A DNA stretch of 64,000 bases from Pararhodobacter sp. CCB-MM2 (GTDB taxonomy: Bacteria; Pseudomonadota; Alphaproteobacteria; Rhodobacterales; Rhodobacteraceae), in NCBI RefSeq assembly GCF_001691415.1, contig NZ_LRRR01000015.1, positions 1 through 64,000 on the forward strand, written 5' to 3'. This document shows, in pieces, positions 55,044 through 63,622 of this stretch; position 1 is the first letter of the stretch, and each line of letters starts with the position of its first letter. A model generated the notes under the pieces. It was given only the letters and a program-made list of their open reading frames with translations. It was not told the origin of the DNA and made no database searches. The translations under genes were made by a program, and so were the position numbers.

Positions 55044-56492
55044 TCAGAGCGGGTAGTGCATCGGGCCGTTCTGGATGGTGATCCAGCGCAGTTCGGTGAA
55101 TTCCGCGATGCCCCAATTGCCGCCGAAGCGCCCGTAGCCCGAGGCCTTCACGCCGCCGAAGGGCATCTGCGCCTCATCATGCACAGTCGGGCCGTTGATG
55201 TGGCAGATGCCGCTCTCGATCCGCTGCGCCACGGCCATCGCCGCGTTGATATCGCGCGAGAAAACCGCGCTGGAGAGGCCGAACTCGCTTTCATTGGCGA
55301 TACGCACGGCCTCGTCCACCGACATCGCCCGCATGATCGCGGCAACCGGGCCGAAGCTTTCCTCGGTATAGAGCCGCATGTCGGGGGTCACGCCATCCAG
55401 GGCTGCCGCGTTCAGGATCGGACCTTCTCCGCCGCCACCCAAGAGCCGCGCGCCCTTGGACACCGCGTCCTGGACCAGTTCGCGGACCCGGTCGGCAGCC
55501 TGCGCGCTGACCAGCGACCCCAACGGCGCGTTGGCGGCGCGCGGGTCACCGGCGGGCAGGCTTTCGACCTTCTTGGCAAAAGCCTCGACAAAGGCGTCGC
55601 CCGCCGCGCCGACGGGGATGATCCGTTCGGTCGACATGCAGATCTGGCCTTGGTTCATATAGGCGCCGAAGCCCGCCGCCGCGACGGCTGCGTCGATGTC
55701 CGCGTCCTCCATGACGATCATTGGAGCCTTGCCACCCAATTCCAGCAGCGCGGGCTTCAGGTAACGGCCGCAGAGCTCGCCGATCACCTTGCCGACGCGG
55801 GTGGAGCCGGTGAAGTTCACCCGGCGCACGGCGGGGTTGGCGATCAGCGTCTCGACGATCTTCGGCGCCTCGTCCGGGTGGTTGGAGATCGCGTTCAGCA
55901 CGCCCGCCGGGAAGCCCGCCTCGGCGATGGCCTCGACAATCAGCGCATGGGTGCGCGGGCAGAGCTCCGAGCTCTTCATCACCACCGTGTTGCCGCAGGC
56001 CAGCGGCGTCGCCAGCGCCCGCACGCCGAGGATCACCGGCGCGTTCCACGGCGCCATCGCCAGCACCACGCCCGCCGGCTGGCGGACGGCCATCGCGGTC
56101 GAGCCGGGGCGGTTCGAGGGGATGATCTCGCCCTTGATCTGCGTGGTCAGCGCGCCGGCCTCGACCAGCATGTCGGCGGCGAGCATGACGTTGAAGCGCG
56201 CCCAGGCCTCGGTCGCGCCGATCTCGTCCTTCATCGCCTGCACGATGTCGTCGCCCCGCGCCTTCAGCGCCTCGGCGGCGGCGAGCAGCTTCATCCGCCG
56301 CTCCTTGGGGCCGGTGGCGGCCCAGCCCGGGAAGGCGCGCGCGGCGGCGTCCACGGCGGCGGTCGCATCGGCCAGCGAGGCGGCGGCGGCCTCGGTCACC
56401 ACCTCGCCGGTGATCGGGTTGGCGCGCTGGAAGCGGCGCTCGCCCTCGGCCGCGACATGCTTGCCGTCGATGAAAAGGTTCAGGATTTGCAT
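55044..56492 (-). CDS. Aldehyde dehydrogenase, salicylaldehyde/vanillin type
   Basis: 482 residues. Motifs: MAPWNAPVILGVRALATPLACGN, FTGSTRVGKVIG, catalytic Glu in LELGGKAPMIV, nucleophile Cys in MNQGQICMSTER, and EESFGPVAAIM. The GKAPMIV and NQGQICMST variants are typical of the vanillin/salicylaldehyde dehydrogenase branch, so an aromatic aldehyde is a reasonable guess. Start ATG at 56492, 17 bp after the livF stop. As the last gene of a branched-chain-type ABC operon it probably oxidises a product of the imported compound. Confidence 0.92.
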   Translation of the reverse strand: MQILNLFIDGKHVAAEGERRFQRANPITGEVVTEAAAASLADATAAVDAAARAFPGWAATGPKERRMKLLAAAEALKARGDDIVQAMKDEIGATEAWARFNVMLAADMLVEAGALTTQIKGEIIPSNRPGSTAMAVRQPAGVVLAMAPWNAPVILGVRALATPLACGNTVVMKSSELCPRTHALIVEAIAEAGFPAGVLNAISNHPDEAPKIVETLIANPAVRRVNFTGSTRVGKVIGELCGRYLKPALLELGGKAPMIVMEDADIDAAVAAAGFGAYMNQGQICMSTERIIPVGAAGDAFVEAFAKKVESLPAGDPRAANAPLGSLVSAQAADRVRELVQDAVSKGARLLGGGGEGPILNAAALDGVTPDMRLYTEESFGPVAAIMRAMSVDEAVRIANESEFGLSSAVFSRDINAAMAVAQRIESGICHINGPTVHDEAQMPFGGVKASGYGRFGGNWGIAEFTELRWITIQNGPMHYPL

Positions 56493-56508
56493 GGGGTTCT
56501 CCTGCGGG

Positions 56509-57231
56509 TCATGCGGCCGGCGCCCCGCCGAGGAAGGCGGCGGCGACGGCGGGGTCGTTGCGAAGTTGGGCGGCAGGGCCGGCGCCGATGATGCGCCCGG
56601 CTTCCAGAAGATAGGCGCGGTCGGCAAGGGCCAGCGTCGCGGCGGCGTTCTGCTCGACGATCATCACCGTGAGCCCGCCGGCGCGGATCCGGCCCAGCGC
56701 CGCGAACAGCTCCTGCGCGACGATGGGCGCAAGGCCGAGCGAGGGCTCGTCGAGCAGCAGAAGGTCCGGCGCGGACATCAGCGCGCGGCCAATTGCGACC
56801 ATCTGCTGCTCGCCGCCGGACATGGTGCCAGCAACCTGCGCGCGGCGCTGCGCGAGTTTCGGGAACAGCGCGAAGACCTCGTCACGGCGCTGTGCGGCCC
56901 CGGCCTGCGCCCGGCGGGGCAAGGCGCCGAGCGAGAGATTGTCCTCGACACTCATCGCCGGGAAGATCCCGCGGCCTTCGGGGACCAGCGCGATGCCCTC
57001 CTCGACCAGCTGGTGCTGTGGCAGGGCCAGAAGGTCGGCGCCCTTGTAGCGGATCGTGCCCGAGGCCGGTTTGACCCGCCCGCCGACCGCCCCCAGTAGC
57101 GAGGATTTCCCCGCCCCGTTTGCACCGAGGATGGCGACCATCTCGCCCGCGCCGACCGTCGCGTTGATGCCATCCAAAGCGGTGTGCTTGCCGTAACGGA
57201 CGGAAAGATCAGCGATTTCAAGCATGAGCAT
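56509..57231 (-). CDS. livF: ABC transporter ATP-binding protein LivF-type
   Basis: 240 residues. Walker A ILGANGAGKSSLLGAVGG, signature SGGEQQMVAIGRALM, Walker B LLLLDEPSLGLAP, and a His-loop-like IVEQNA. LivF-type ATPases pair with LivG to energise LivH/LivM. It starts inside the end of livG (14-bp overlap); a second in-frame ATG at 57225 is possible. Confidence 0.95.
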   Translation of the reverse strand: MLMLEIADLSVRYGKHTALDGINATVGAGEMVAILGANGAGKSSLLGAVGGRVKPASGTIRYKGADLLALPQHQLVEEGIALVPEGRGIFPAMSVEDNLSLGALPRRAQAGAAQRRDEVFALFPKLAQRRAQVAGTMSGGEQQMVAIGRALMSAPDLLLLDEPSLGLAPIVAQELFAALGRIRAGGLTVMIVEQNAAATLALADRAYLLEAGRIIGAGPAAQLRNDPAVAAAFLGGAPAA

Positions 57232-57949
57232 CCACCTGTCCCAGATAGGCCGCGATCACCTGCGGATCGGACAGCACCGCGCCCGTCTCGCCATCGGCGA
57301 TCAAGATGCCCGAGTTCATCACCAGCGCACGGGGGCAGAGCGCCCGGACGGCCTCCATGATGTGTTCGACCATCAGCACGGTGATCCCGGTCTCGCGCAG
57401 CGAGCGGATCAGCGCGATGCCCTGTTGCAGCTCGGTCGGATTCAGCCCGGCGAGCCATTCGTCGAGCAGCAGGAGGCGCGGCTCGGCGGCCAGCGCACGG
57501 GCCAGTTCCAGCCGCTTCTGGTCGATATAGGTCAGATCCCCGGCCCTCAGCCCCTCGCGCCCCTTCAGCCCGACCTGCGCCAAGGCGGTCTCGGCGACGA
57601 CCTCGGCGGCGCGGCCCCAATGGGCCTTGGCGCCGAAGACCGCGGGGATCATCACGTTCTCCATCAGCGTGAGCGAGGGCAGGATGCGCACCAGCTGGAA
57701 GGTCCGCGCGACCCCGGCGCGAGCGACCACATCGGGACGGCGGCTGCTCAGCGTCTTGCCCTCCAGCGTGATCACCCCGCCGCTGACCGGCAGCGCGCCC
57801 GAGACGAGGTTGATCAGCGTCGTCTTGCCCGAGCCGTTCGGGCCCAGAAGCCCGGCGATCTCGCCCTCTTGCAGCGTGAACGAGACCTCGTTCACCGCCG
57901 TCAGCCCGCCGAACCGCTTGGTGGCCTTGTCGATTGTGAGGAAACTCAT
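57218..57949 (-). CDS. livG: ABC transporter ATP-binding protein LivG-type
   Basis: 243 residues. Walker A GLLGPNGSGKTTLINLVSGA, Q-loop VARTFQLVRILPSLTLMEN, Walker B LLLLDEWLAGLNPTE, and VEHIMEAV. The signature region reads LTYIDQKRLELARALA, where the usual LSGGQ is replaced by LTYIDQ; this shift is seen in some LivG homologues and may affect ATPase pairing with LivF. The start at 57949 overlaps livM by 4 bp. The long upstream open frame (to 58075) was rejected. Confidence 0.92.
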   Translation of the reverse strand: MSFLTIDKATKRFGGLTAVNEVSFTLQEGEIAGLLGPNGSGKTTLINLVSGALPVSGGVITLEGKTLSSRRPDVVARAGVARTFQLVRILPSLTLMENVMIPAVFGAKAHWGRAAEVVAETALAQVGLKGREGLRAGDLTYIDQKRLELARALAAEPRLLLLDEWLAGLNPTELQQGIALIRSLRETGITVLMVEHIMEAVRALCPRALVMNSGILIADGETGAVLSDPQVIAAYLGQVDAHA

Positions 57950-58860
57950 GCCTTCCTCCTTTGCCGCAGCTGCTCGATCCCCGCGAGCACGCCATGCGGC
58001 AGCAGGAACACCACGCCGATGAACAAAAGGCCCAGCAGGATCGGATAGGTATCGGGGAAATCGGACGACAGCCATTCGAAGATCAGGAACAGCGGGACCG
58101 CGCCCAAGGCCGGGCCCCAGAGCCGGTTCGCGCCGCCCAGAAGCGCCATGATGACGGTCAGGAAGCTGACGGTCGGGTTGAAGACGATCGAAGGCTCGAC
58201 ATAGACCCAGCGCGGCGAGGCGATGGCACCGGCGAGCGTGATGATGGTCGAGGCCAGCACGAAGGCGATCAGCTTCACCCGCGCGAGATGGATGCCGGAA
58301 TGCGCGGCGACTGTCTCGTCATCGCCGATGACGCGCAGGGCGAGGCCCAGACGGCGACGGTGGATCCAGGCGGTCAGCGCGATGGTCACGGCCCCCAAGC
58401 CCAACATCTGCCAGTAGATGTCCTGCGGGGTCAGATCGAGGAAGATGTAGCGGCCCAGGGTGCCGGTGACATTGACCTCGTACCAGGTGATCAGCTCGCG
58501 GATCAGCTCGGACAGGCCGAAGGAGAAGATCACGAAATAGATCCCGGCAAGGCGCAGGGTGGACAGGCCCACGACCAGCGCCAGACCCGCGCCGATCAGC
58601 CCCGCCGTGGCCAGAACCATGGGATAGGGCAGGCTCTCGTTCAGCACGGCGACCGTGTAGGCGCCGGTGCCGTAGAAGGCGACGGTGGCGAGCGAGATAT
58701 AGCGGGTATGGCCCGAGAACAGCGCCCAAGCGGACGCCAGCGTCACATAGGTGGCGATGCCCAGAAGCAGGCCCAGCTGATAGGCCGAGGCATAGAGCGG
58801 CGCGATGGCCAGCAGGGCCAGCGCGGCCAGCGGCAGCGCGTACGTGAGGAAAATGCGCAT
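57946..58860 (-). CDS. livM: Branched-chain-type ABC transporter permease LivM
   Basis: 304 residues, about nine to ten hydrophobic segments, with the LivM-type SFGLSELIRELITWYEVNVTG region and the cytoplasmic coupling loop RLGLALRVIGDDETVAAHSG. The start at 58860 is chosen because GGAG sits nine bases upstream; an ATG at 58869 overlapping the livH stop (ATGA) is the alternative. Confidence 0.92.
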   Translation of the reverse strand: MRIFLTYALPLAALALLAIAPLYASAYQLGLLLGIATYVTLASAWALFSGHTRYISLATVAFYGTGAYTVAVLNESLPYPMVLATAGLIGAGLALVVGLSTLRLAGIYFVIFSFGLSELIRELITWYEVNVTGTLGRYIFLDLTPQDIYWQMLGLGAVTIALTAWIHRRRLGLALRVIGDDETVAAHSGIHLARVKLIAFVLASTIITLAGAIASPRWVYVEPSIVFNPTVSFLTVIMALLGGANRLWGPALGAVPLFLIFEWLSSDFPDTYPILLGLLFIGVVFLLPHGVLAGIEQLRQRRKA

Positions 58861-58865
58861 CGGAC

Positions 58866-59732
58866 TCATCTCCGCCGGAACAGCCCTTCGGGCCGCCACA
58901 GGAGGACAATCAGGAACAAGGCGAAGGTCGCGGCCAGCGTCAGGCCGGGGTCGATGGCGGTCGCGACGAAGGTCTCAACGAGCCCCAGCGCGAGGCCCGC
59001 GGCCAAGGCGCCGCCGACATTGCCGACGCCCCCCATGATGACGATGACCAAGGCCTTCATCGTGAAGACCACGCCGCCCGTCGCGGAAAACGTCTGGTAC
59101 ATCGCCAGCGTCCCCCCGGCGACCGCGGCCAAGGACGAGCCCAGCGCGAAGCCCTGCCGCATGGCGCGGTCGACATTGATGCCGACCAAGGGGGCCGAAA
59201 CCGGGCTCAAGGCCACGGCGCGCAGGGTCAGGCCCCAGCGGGTGCGGGCCAGCGCGACGACCAGCGCGGTGCCGGCGACGAGGCAGATGCCGAAGGCCAC
59301 CAGCCGGTTCGCAGCGACGGTCACGCCCAGCACCGAGACGCCCCGGTCGAGATAGGAGATCGAGGTGAAATTCGGCCCGAAGACCAGAAGCAGCACGCCC
59401 TGGATGAGGAACAGAAGGCCGAAGGTGGCGAGGATCGAGTCGACCTCAAGCCGCCCGCTCGCGCCCGAGCGTTTCACCAAGGGCCGCATCATCAGCGTGT
59501 AGAGCGCCCAGCCCAAAGCATAGCCGGCCGGCGCGAGAAGGAGGATCGCCACGAGGGGCGAGAGGCCGAGGCCTTGGAAGGCCCAGACCAGCAGAAAGGC
59601 CGCGATCAGCGTCAACTCGCCATAGGCGAGGTTCATGATCCGCGCGATCCCGTATTGCAGCGTCAGGCCCAGCGCGAGCAGCGCATAGGTGCCGCCGAGG
59701 ACGACGCCCAGAATGAGGGTTGTGAGAAGCAT
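58866..59732 (-). CDS. livH: Branched-chain-type ABC transporter permease LivH
   Basis: 288 residues with about eight hydrophobic segments and the LivH signature LGGTYALLALGLTLQYGIAR at the N-terminus; the coupling loop is WGLTLRAVALSPVSAPLVGIN. It forms the membrane channel with LivM. It follows livK after a 57-bp gap that contains a strong stem-loop. Confidence 0.94.
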   Translation of the reverse strand: MLLTTLILGVVLGGTYALLALGLTLQYGIARIMNLAYGELTLIAAFLLVWAFQGLGLSPLVAILLLAPAGYALGWALYTLMMRPLVKRSGASGRLEVDSILATFGLLFLIQGVLLLVFGPNFTSISYLDRGVSVLGVTVAANRLVAFGICLVAGTALVVALARTRWGLTLRAVALSPVSAPLVGINVDRAMRQGFALGSSLAAVAGGTLAMYQTFSATGGVVFTMKALVIVIMGGVGNVGGALAAGLALGLVETFVATAIDPGLTLAATFALFLIVLLWRPEGLFRRR

Positions 59733-59751
59733 GGTTCCGTTTTCGGATGGG

Positions 59752-59780
59752 GCGCGGAGCCCGTCAGCAGGGCTCCGCGC
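59752..59780 (-). terminator. Intercistronic stem-loop between livK and livH
   Basis: Perfect 11-bp stem (GCGCGGAGCCC / GGGCTCCGCGC) with a 7-base loop and no T-run. It sits directly after the binding-protein gene, like the one after tctC, and probably protects or attenuates the mRNA so that LivK is made in excess. Confidence 0.55.
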
Positions 59781-59789
59781 AGAGAGGTC

Positions 59790-61004
59790 TTACCAGTTGG
59801 GACGCGGGATGATCGGGGCCACGGCCCCCTCGCGGTCACCCGGGTTCACGGCGCGGAAGGACCCGCCCTGCCACTGACCGACCCACCACAGGTCGCGCAG
59901 CTGGTTGTCCTCAAGCTGGACGGTGCCGATGATCGTCTCGAAGCTGCCGGTCGAAATCTCCTCCGCCAGCGCCGCGTGATCGAGGCCGACCCGCTGCACC
60001 GCCTGCTGCAACATCTCCAGCGAGGCATAGGTGATGGCCGAGGCCCAGCTGTCGGGCGGGGCGCCGACGAAGGCGGTGTGATCCTCGAAATAGCCCTGAA
60101 TCGCCGGCGAATCCGCGTTCACGCCGCCGATGGACATCACGCCCTCCTCGGTGTTCTCGGCGATGCGCGGATAGATCGGGAAGGCCCCGCCGACGCCCAC
60201 GTAGAAGACCGCCGGGTTGTAGCCCATCGAACGCGCCGTGCCGGTCATGCCGAAGCTGTCGGGCGGATAGCTGAAGGCGATGAAGCTGTCCGCGCCCGAG
60301 CCCTGCGCCTCGTTGAGAAGCGGCGCGAAATCCGAGGTGCCCAGCGGGTAGGTCGCGTCATAGACCAGCTCGAAGCCCGCTTCCTCGAAGGCGGGGCGCG
60401 CGCCGTTGATCAGGTCGATGCCGAAGCCATCCGCGACCGAGACGACGGCCACCTTGTTGTTGATCGTGCCAGCCTCATGGGCAGCGGCCAGAACCTCGAC
60501 CAAGCCAGCGGCATAGTCATGCCCGCCGCCCAGCATCCAGAAGCTGCGGTCCCAGCGCGCGGCGAATTCCGGCGCGCGGTCGGTCACCGCGGTCACCGCC
60601 AGTTGCGGATAGCCGAAGCGCGCGAACAAGGGCGCCACGGCGAGGTTCGCCCCGGTGCTCCAAGGCGGCAGGATAAGGTCGACCTCATCCTCGGTGGCCA
60701 GACGCTCGATGGCGCGGACCAGATCCTCGTTGGACGAGCGGTCGTCATATTCCACCACCTCGATCATCCGGCGCGAGCCATCGGGCATCTGCAGCCCGCC
60801 GGCCTCGTTCACATGGTGCACCCAGAGCTCGTAATTCGGGATCGTGGTGATGCCGGCGCCGGTCGCATTGGCGCCAGTGCGCGCGACGGCGTAGCCGATG
60901 GTGACGGTCTCTTGCGCGAAGGCCGCACCGGCGCTCAGGGCGAGCCCCGAAACCAGCCCAAAGCCAAGGGCGCGCAATCCGGCGCGCCGGGTCATGTTGG
61001 TCAT
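59790..61004 (-). CDS. ABC transporter periplasmic ligand-binding protein (LivK type)
   Basis: 404 residues with a Sec/Tat-like signal (MTNMTRRAGLRALGFGLVSG, cleaved near AAFAQ) and a type I periplasmic binding fold (VTIGYAVARTGANATGAG, YDDRSSNEDLVRAIERLATE, VAVVSVADGFGIDLINGA). The ligand is not branched-chain amino acid by default; the aromatic-type aldehyde dehydrogenase in the same operon and the AraC regulator suggest an aromatic or other carboxylate. Start at 61004 chosen because the ORF upstream is only a low-complexity extension. Confidence 0.9.
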   Translation of the reverse strand: MTNMTRRAGLRALGFGLVSGLALSAGAAFAQETVTIGYAVARTGANATGAGITTIPNYELWVHHVNEAGGLQMPDGSRRMIEVVEYDDRSSNEDLVRAIERLATEDEVDLILPPWSTGANLAVAPLFARFGYPQLAVTAVTDRAPEFAARWDRSFWMLGGGHDYAAGLVEVLAAAHEAGTINNKVAVVSVADGFGIDLINGARPAFEEAGFELVYDATYPLGTSDFAPLLNEAQGSGADSFIAFSYPPDSFGMTGTARSMGYNPAVFYVGVGGAFPIYPRIAENTEEGVMSIGGVNADSPAIQGYFEDHTAFVGAPPDSWASAITYASLEMLQQAVQRVGLDHAALAEEISTGSFETIIGTVQLEDNQLRDLWWVGQWQGGSFRAVNPGDREGAVAPIIPRPNW

Positions 61005-61193
61005 GTCATCCTCCCTTGCCGCGCCCTCCCGCGCGGTCTCCCCCCGATCTTGCCCGGTGGCCTGACTCGGCTTCCGAACTGCGGGGTGAGGAAAGGCTAG
61101 CGGCAGTTCATCCGGCAAAAAATGCACTTTTCAGACCTTGTTTTGACCTTTTGCTTGATCCTGCCTCCGCTTATCGGCACCTTTAGCGCCACC

Positions 61194-62078
61194 ATGCCCG
61201 ACCGTTTCCCTGCCCCCTCACCTGCTGCATCGCGGCGAACCACGCCGGCAATTCAGCGCATCGCCAGCCCCCTGACTCGCGCGGGTTACGGCTTGCCCGC
61301 GGGTCTGGCGCATCTGGCCATCCTGTTCACCGGCTCGGCCGCCTTGCGCAGCCGCGACGGGTCCGAGGGTGACCCCGTGGAAGGCCGCCGCCTGCTGTGG
61401 CTGCCCGATGGCGAGGGGCGCGAGCTACTGGTCGGCGGCGGCACGCGCGGGCTGCTGCTGGCCCTGCCGCAGCTCAGCGTGGCGCAGGCCATGCCCGCCA
61501 CCCCCTTGGGCGACCAGATGCGCCGGACCTTGGACCAGAACCTGTCGCTGCCACTGGAACCCGGCGAAAAGCTGAGCGCGTTGATCGAAGACCTTGCCGC
61601 CGAGCAATCCGCCCGCGCCCCCGGCGAGGATCTGGCCGTCGCGCATCTGACCTCGCTGCTGCTGGTGCGGCTGTGGCGGCTGGCGCGCGCGGACCTGATC
61701 GCCCATGGCGGCGCACCGCAGGGGCTGGCCGAGCGCTTCGTGCTGCTGGCCGCGCAGCATGGCCGCACGCATTGGCGCGTCGCCGATTATGCCCGCGCGC
61801 TGTCGGTAACGCCGGACCGCCTCGGCTCGGCGGTGCAGCGGGCGACGGGCCTTTCGCCCAAGGGCTACCTGATGCGCGCGCTCTTCACCGAGGCCTGCGA
61901 GCTTCTGGCCAACACCGGCATGCCCGCGGGCCAGATCGCCTTCCGGCTGGGCTTTGCCGATCAGGGCTATTTCACCCGGCAATTCACCAAGCAGGTCGGC
62001 CTCTCGCCCGCCCGCTACCGCCGCCGCATGAAGGCCGCGCAGGACCGGGGCGATACGTCCTATGCCGCCTGGCCGTGA
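61194..62078 (+). CDS. AraC-family transcriptional regulator
   Basis: About 294 residues from the ATG at 61194; an ATG at 61122 would add a hydrophobic 24-residue extension that looks non-coding. The C-terminal double helix-turn-helix is clear: WRVADYARALSVTPDRLGSAVQRATGLSP and ACELLANTGMPAGQIAFRLGFADQGYFTRQFTKQVGLSPARYRR. The N-terminal half is a cupin-like effector domain (LLWLPDGEGRELLVGGGTR). It is divergent from the liv operon and is its likely regulator, as in HpaA/PobR-type aromatic regulators. No ribosome-binding site of note is visible. Confidence 0.88.
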   Translation: MPDRFPAPSPAASRRTTPAIQRIASPLTRAGYGLPAGLAHLAILFTGSAALRSRDGSEGDPVEGRRLLWLPDGEGRELLVGGGTRGLLLALPQLSVAQAMPATPLGDQMRRTLDQNLSLPLEPGEKLSALIEDLAAEQSARAPGEDLAVAHLTSLLLVRLWRLARADLIAHGGAPQGLAERFVLLAAQHGRTHWRVADYARALSVTPDRLGSAVQRATGLSPKGYLMRALFTEACELLANTGMPAGQIAFRLGFADQGYFTRQFTKQVGLSPARYRRRMKAAQDRGDTSYAAWP

Positions 62079-62969
62079 TCAGCCGGCGGCCGGCTGCGCC
62101 AGAATCCAGTCGAGGAAATCCTGCCCGCTTTGCGACAGCTTCGGTGCCACCGTGACCCAATAGGCCGTGCCCAGATCCCCCGCCCCCCCGGACCAGCGTT
62201 TCAGCGCGCCCCCGCGCCCGGCCCCGCCGGTGATCGAACGCCAACCCAGCATCAGCCCGCGCCCGTTCATCACCGCCTGCGCCGCCTGCACGTAATTGTT
62301 GAAGCTGGGCCCGGCGAGGCGCTGCCGGGCAATCCCGCGCGCGCCGAGGTAATCCTCCCACCCCGCCCAATGCTGGTTATGGGGGCTGCGCACATGGATC
62401 AGCGGCGCGCTGTCCAGCCCCTGCCCCTCGGCCAGCAGCCGGTCGACCAGCGCGGGCGCGCCCACCGGGCAGACCACCTCGTCGAACAGCTTCTGCGTCA
62501 CCCCCTCGCGCCAACCGCCGGTGCCGTAGCGCACGGCGATGTCGATCCCCGGCGCCAGCACCGGCAGATCGGTCGGTGGGGCCTGCACATTCACCGCGAT
62601 CTCAGGAAACCGGGTGTAGAAATCGGCCAGCCGGGGCATCAGCCAATAGGTCGCCATCCCCAGCGTGCAGGCCACCGTCACCTGCCGTTCCTCGCTCCCG
62701 GCGAGCGAACGGATATCCTCAATCGCCCCCTCGATCTGGCCCAGCCCGTCGCGCACCGCACGGGCCAGCACCTGCCCCGCTTCGGTCAGTGAGGCCGGAC
62801 GCGTGCTTCGGTCGACCAGCGCCGCGCCGACATGGTCCTCCAACGCCTTCAACGCCTGACTGACGGCGGGCTGGGTGACGTTCAGCCGTGCCGCCGCCTC
62901 GCGCATCGAGCCCAGCCGCGAAACGGCCTCGAAGGTGGTCAGCAGGCGCAGCGGTGGCAGGCGGTCCAT
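62079..62969 (-). CDS. LysR-family transcriptional regulator
   Basis: 296 residues. N-terminal winged helix MDRLPPLRLLTTFEAVSRLG, SMREAAARLNVTQPAVSQALKALE, and a C-terminal co-inducer domain typical of GcvA-like members. The stop abuts the AraC gene stop (convergent, no gap). It is divergent from the small secreted protein and the gamma-butyrobetaine-hydroxylase-like gene, which it may control. Confidence 0.93.
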   Translation of the reverse strand: MDRLPPLRLLTTFEAVSRLGSMREAAARLNVTQPAVSQALKALEDHVGAALVDRSTRPASLTEAGQVLARAVRDGLGQIEGAIEDIRSLAGSEERQVTVACTLGMATYWLMPRLADFYTRFPEIAVNVQAPPTDLPVLAPGIDIAVRYGTGGWREGVTQKLFDEVVCPVGAPALVDRLLAEGQGLDSAPLIHVRSPHNQHWAGWEDYLGARGIARQRLAGPSFNNYVQAAQAVMNGRGLMLGWRSITGGAGRGGALKRWSGGAGDLGTAYWVTVAPKLSQSGQDFLDWILAQPAAG

Positions 62970-63105
62970 GGGGGCTCCGGCGGGTCAGATCGCGCCCAGA
63001 CTGGACCCTGCGCGCGGCAAAGGAAAGCGGGCGTCTCGCGCGGGCGTGTCTGGACCGGGGCCGCACGCTGCGGCACCATGCGCCATTCAATTCCGGAGCC
63101 CCATT

Positions 63106-63498
63106 ATGAAACCTGTTCTTGCCCTTGGCCTGTTTCTGGCCAGCACCCTGCCCGCCCTCGCCGGTCCCTATGACGGCAGCTGGGATTTCAGCGACGCGGC
63201 CTGTGGCCAGCAGCATTCCGATGGGCGGCTGATCATCGACGACACGATCCTGCGCTTCTGGGAATCGAGCTGCACCCTGTCCAACCCGGTGGCGATCCGC
63301 GACATGCCCGCCGCCACGCTTTACGACGCGTCCTGCTCGGGCGAGGGCTATGAGTGGAACACCCGCTTCCTGCTGTCGGTGTTCGGCGCCGGCAACAGCT
63401 CGCTTCTGGTGATGCAGAACAACGACGCCTCGATCCGCTTCACCTGCACGCCGCAACTGCAGATGCAGCCGGAAAGCCCGGATCTGAACAGCAAATAG
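63106..63498 (+). CDS. Small secreted hypothetical protein
   Basis: 130 residues. Signal peptide MKPVLALGLFLASTLPALA-GP, then a beta-rich sequence with four cysteines (DAACGQQ, SSCTLSN, DASCSGEG, FTCTPQL), so two disulfides are possible. CCGGAG precedes the ATG at 63106. I do not recognise a family. It sits between the divergent LysR gene and the hydroxylase gene. Confidence 0.75.
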   Translation: MKPVLALGLFLASTLPALAGPYDGSWDFSDAACGQQHSDGRLIIDDTILRFWESSCTLSNPVAIRDMPAATLYDASCSGEGYEWNTRFLLSVFGAGNSSLLVMQNNDASIRFTCTPQLQMQPESPDLNSK

Positions 63499-63508
63499 AC
63501 ATCTCAGA

Positions 63509-63524
63509 TTAAGCTACAGCTTAA
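63509..63524. promoter_or_regulatory. Palindrome upstream of the gamma-butyrobetaine-hydroxylase-like gene
   Basis: A perfect inverted repeat TTAAGCT-AC-AGCTTAA lies 99 bp before the ATG at 63623. A GC-poor palindrome of this size could be an operator or a weak terminator of the preceding gene; no T-run follows. Confidence 0.4.
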
Positions 63525-63622
63525 GCAAAGGTAAGTACTTCCGATCTGTCGGCGGCCCCTCCGGCATGGCATCCTGTCTCTCGAACCGCTGATAAATCCA
63601 CGCCAACGCGCTGAGAAAAAAC

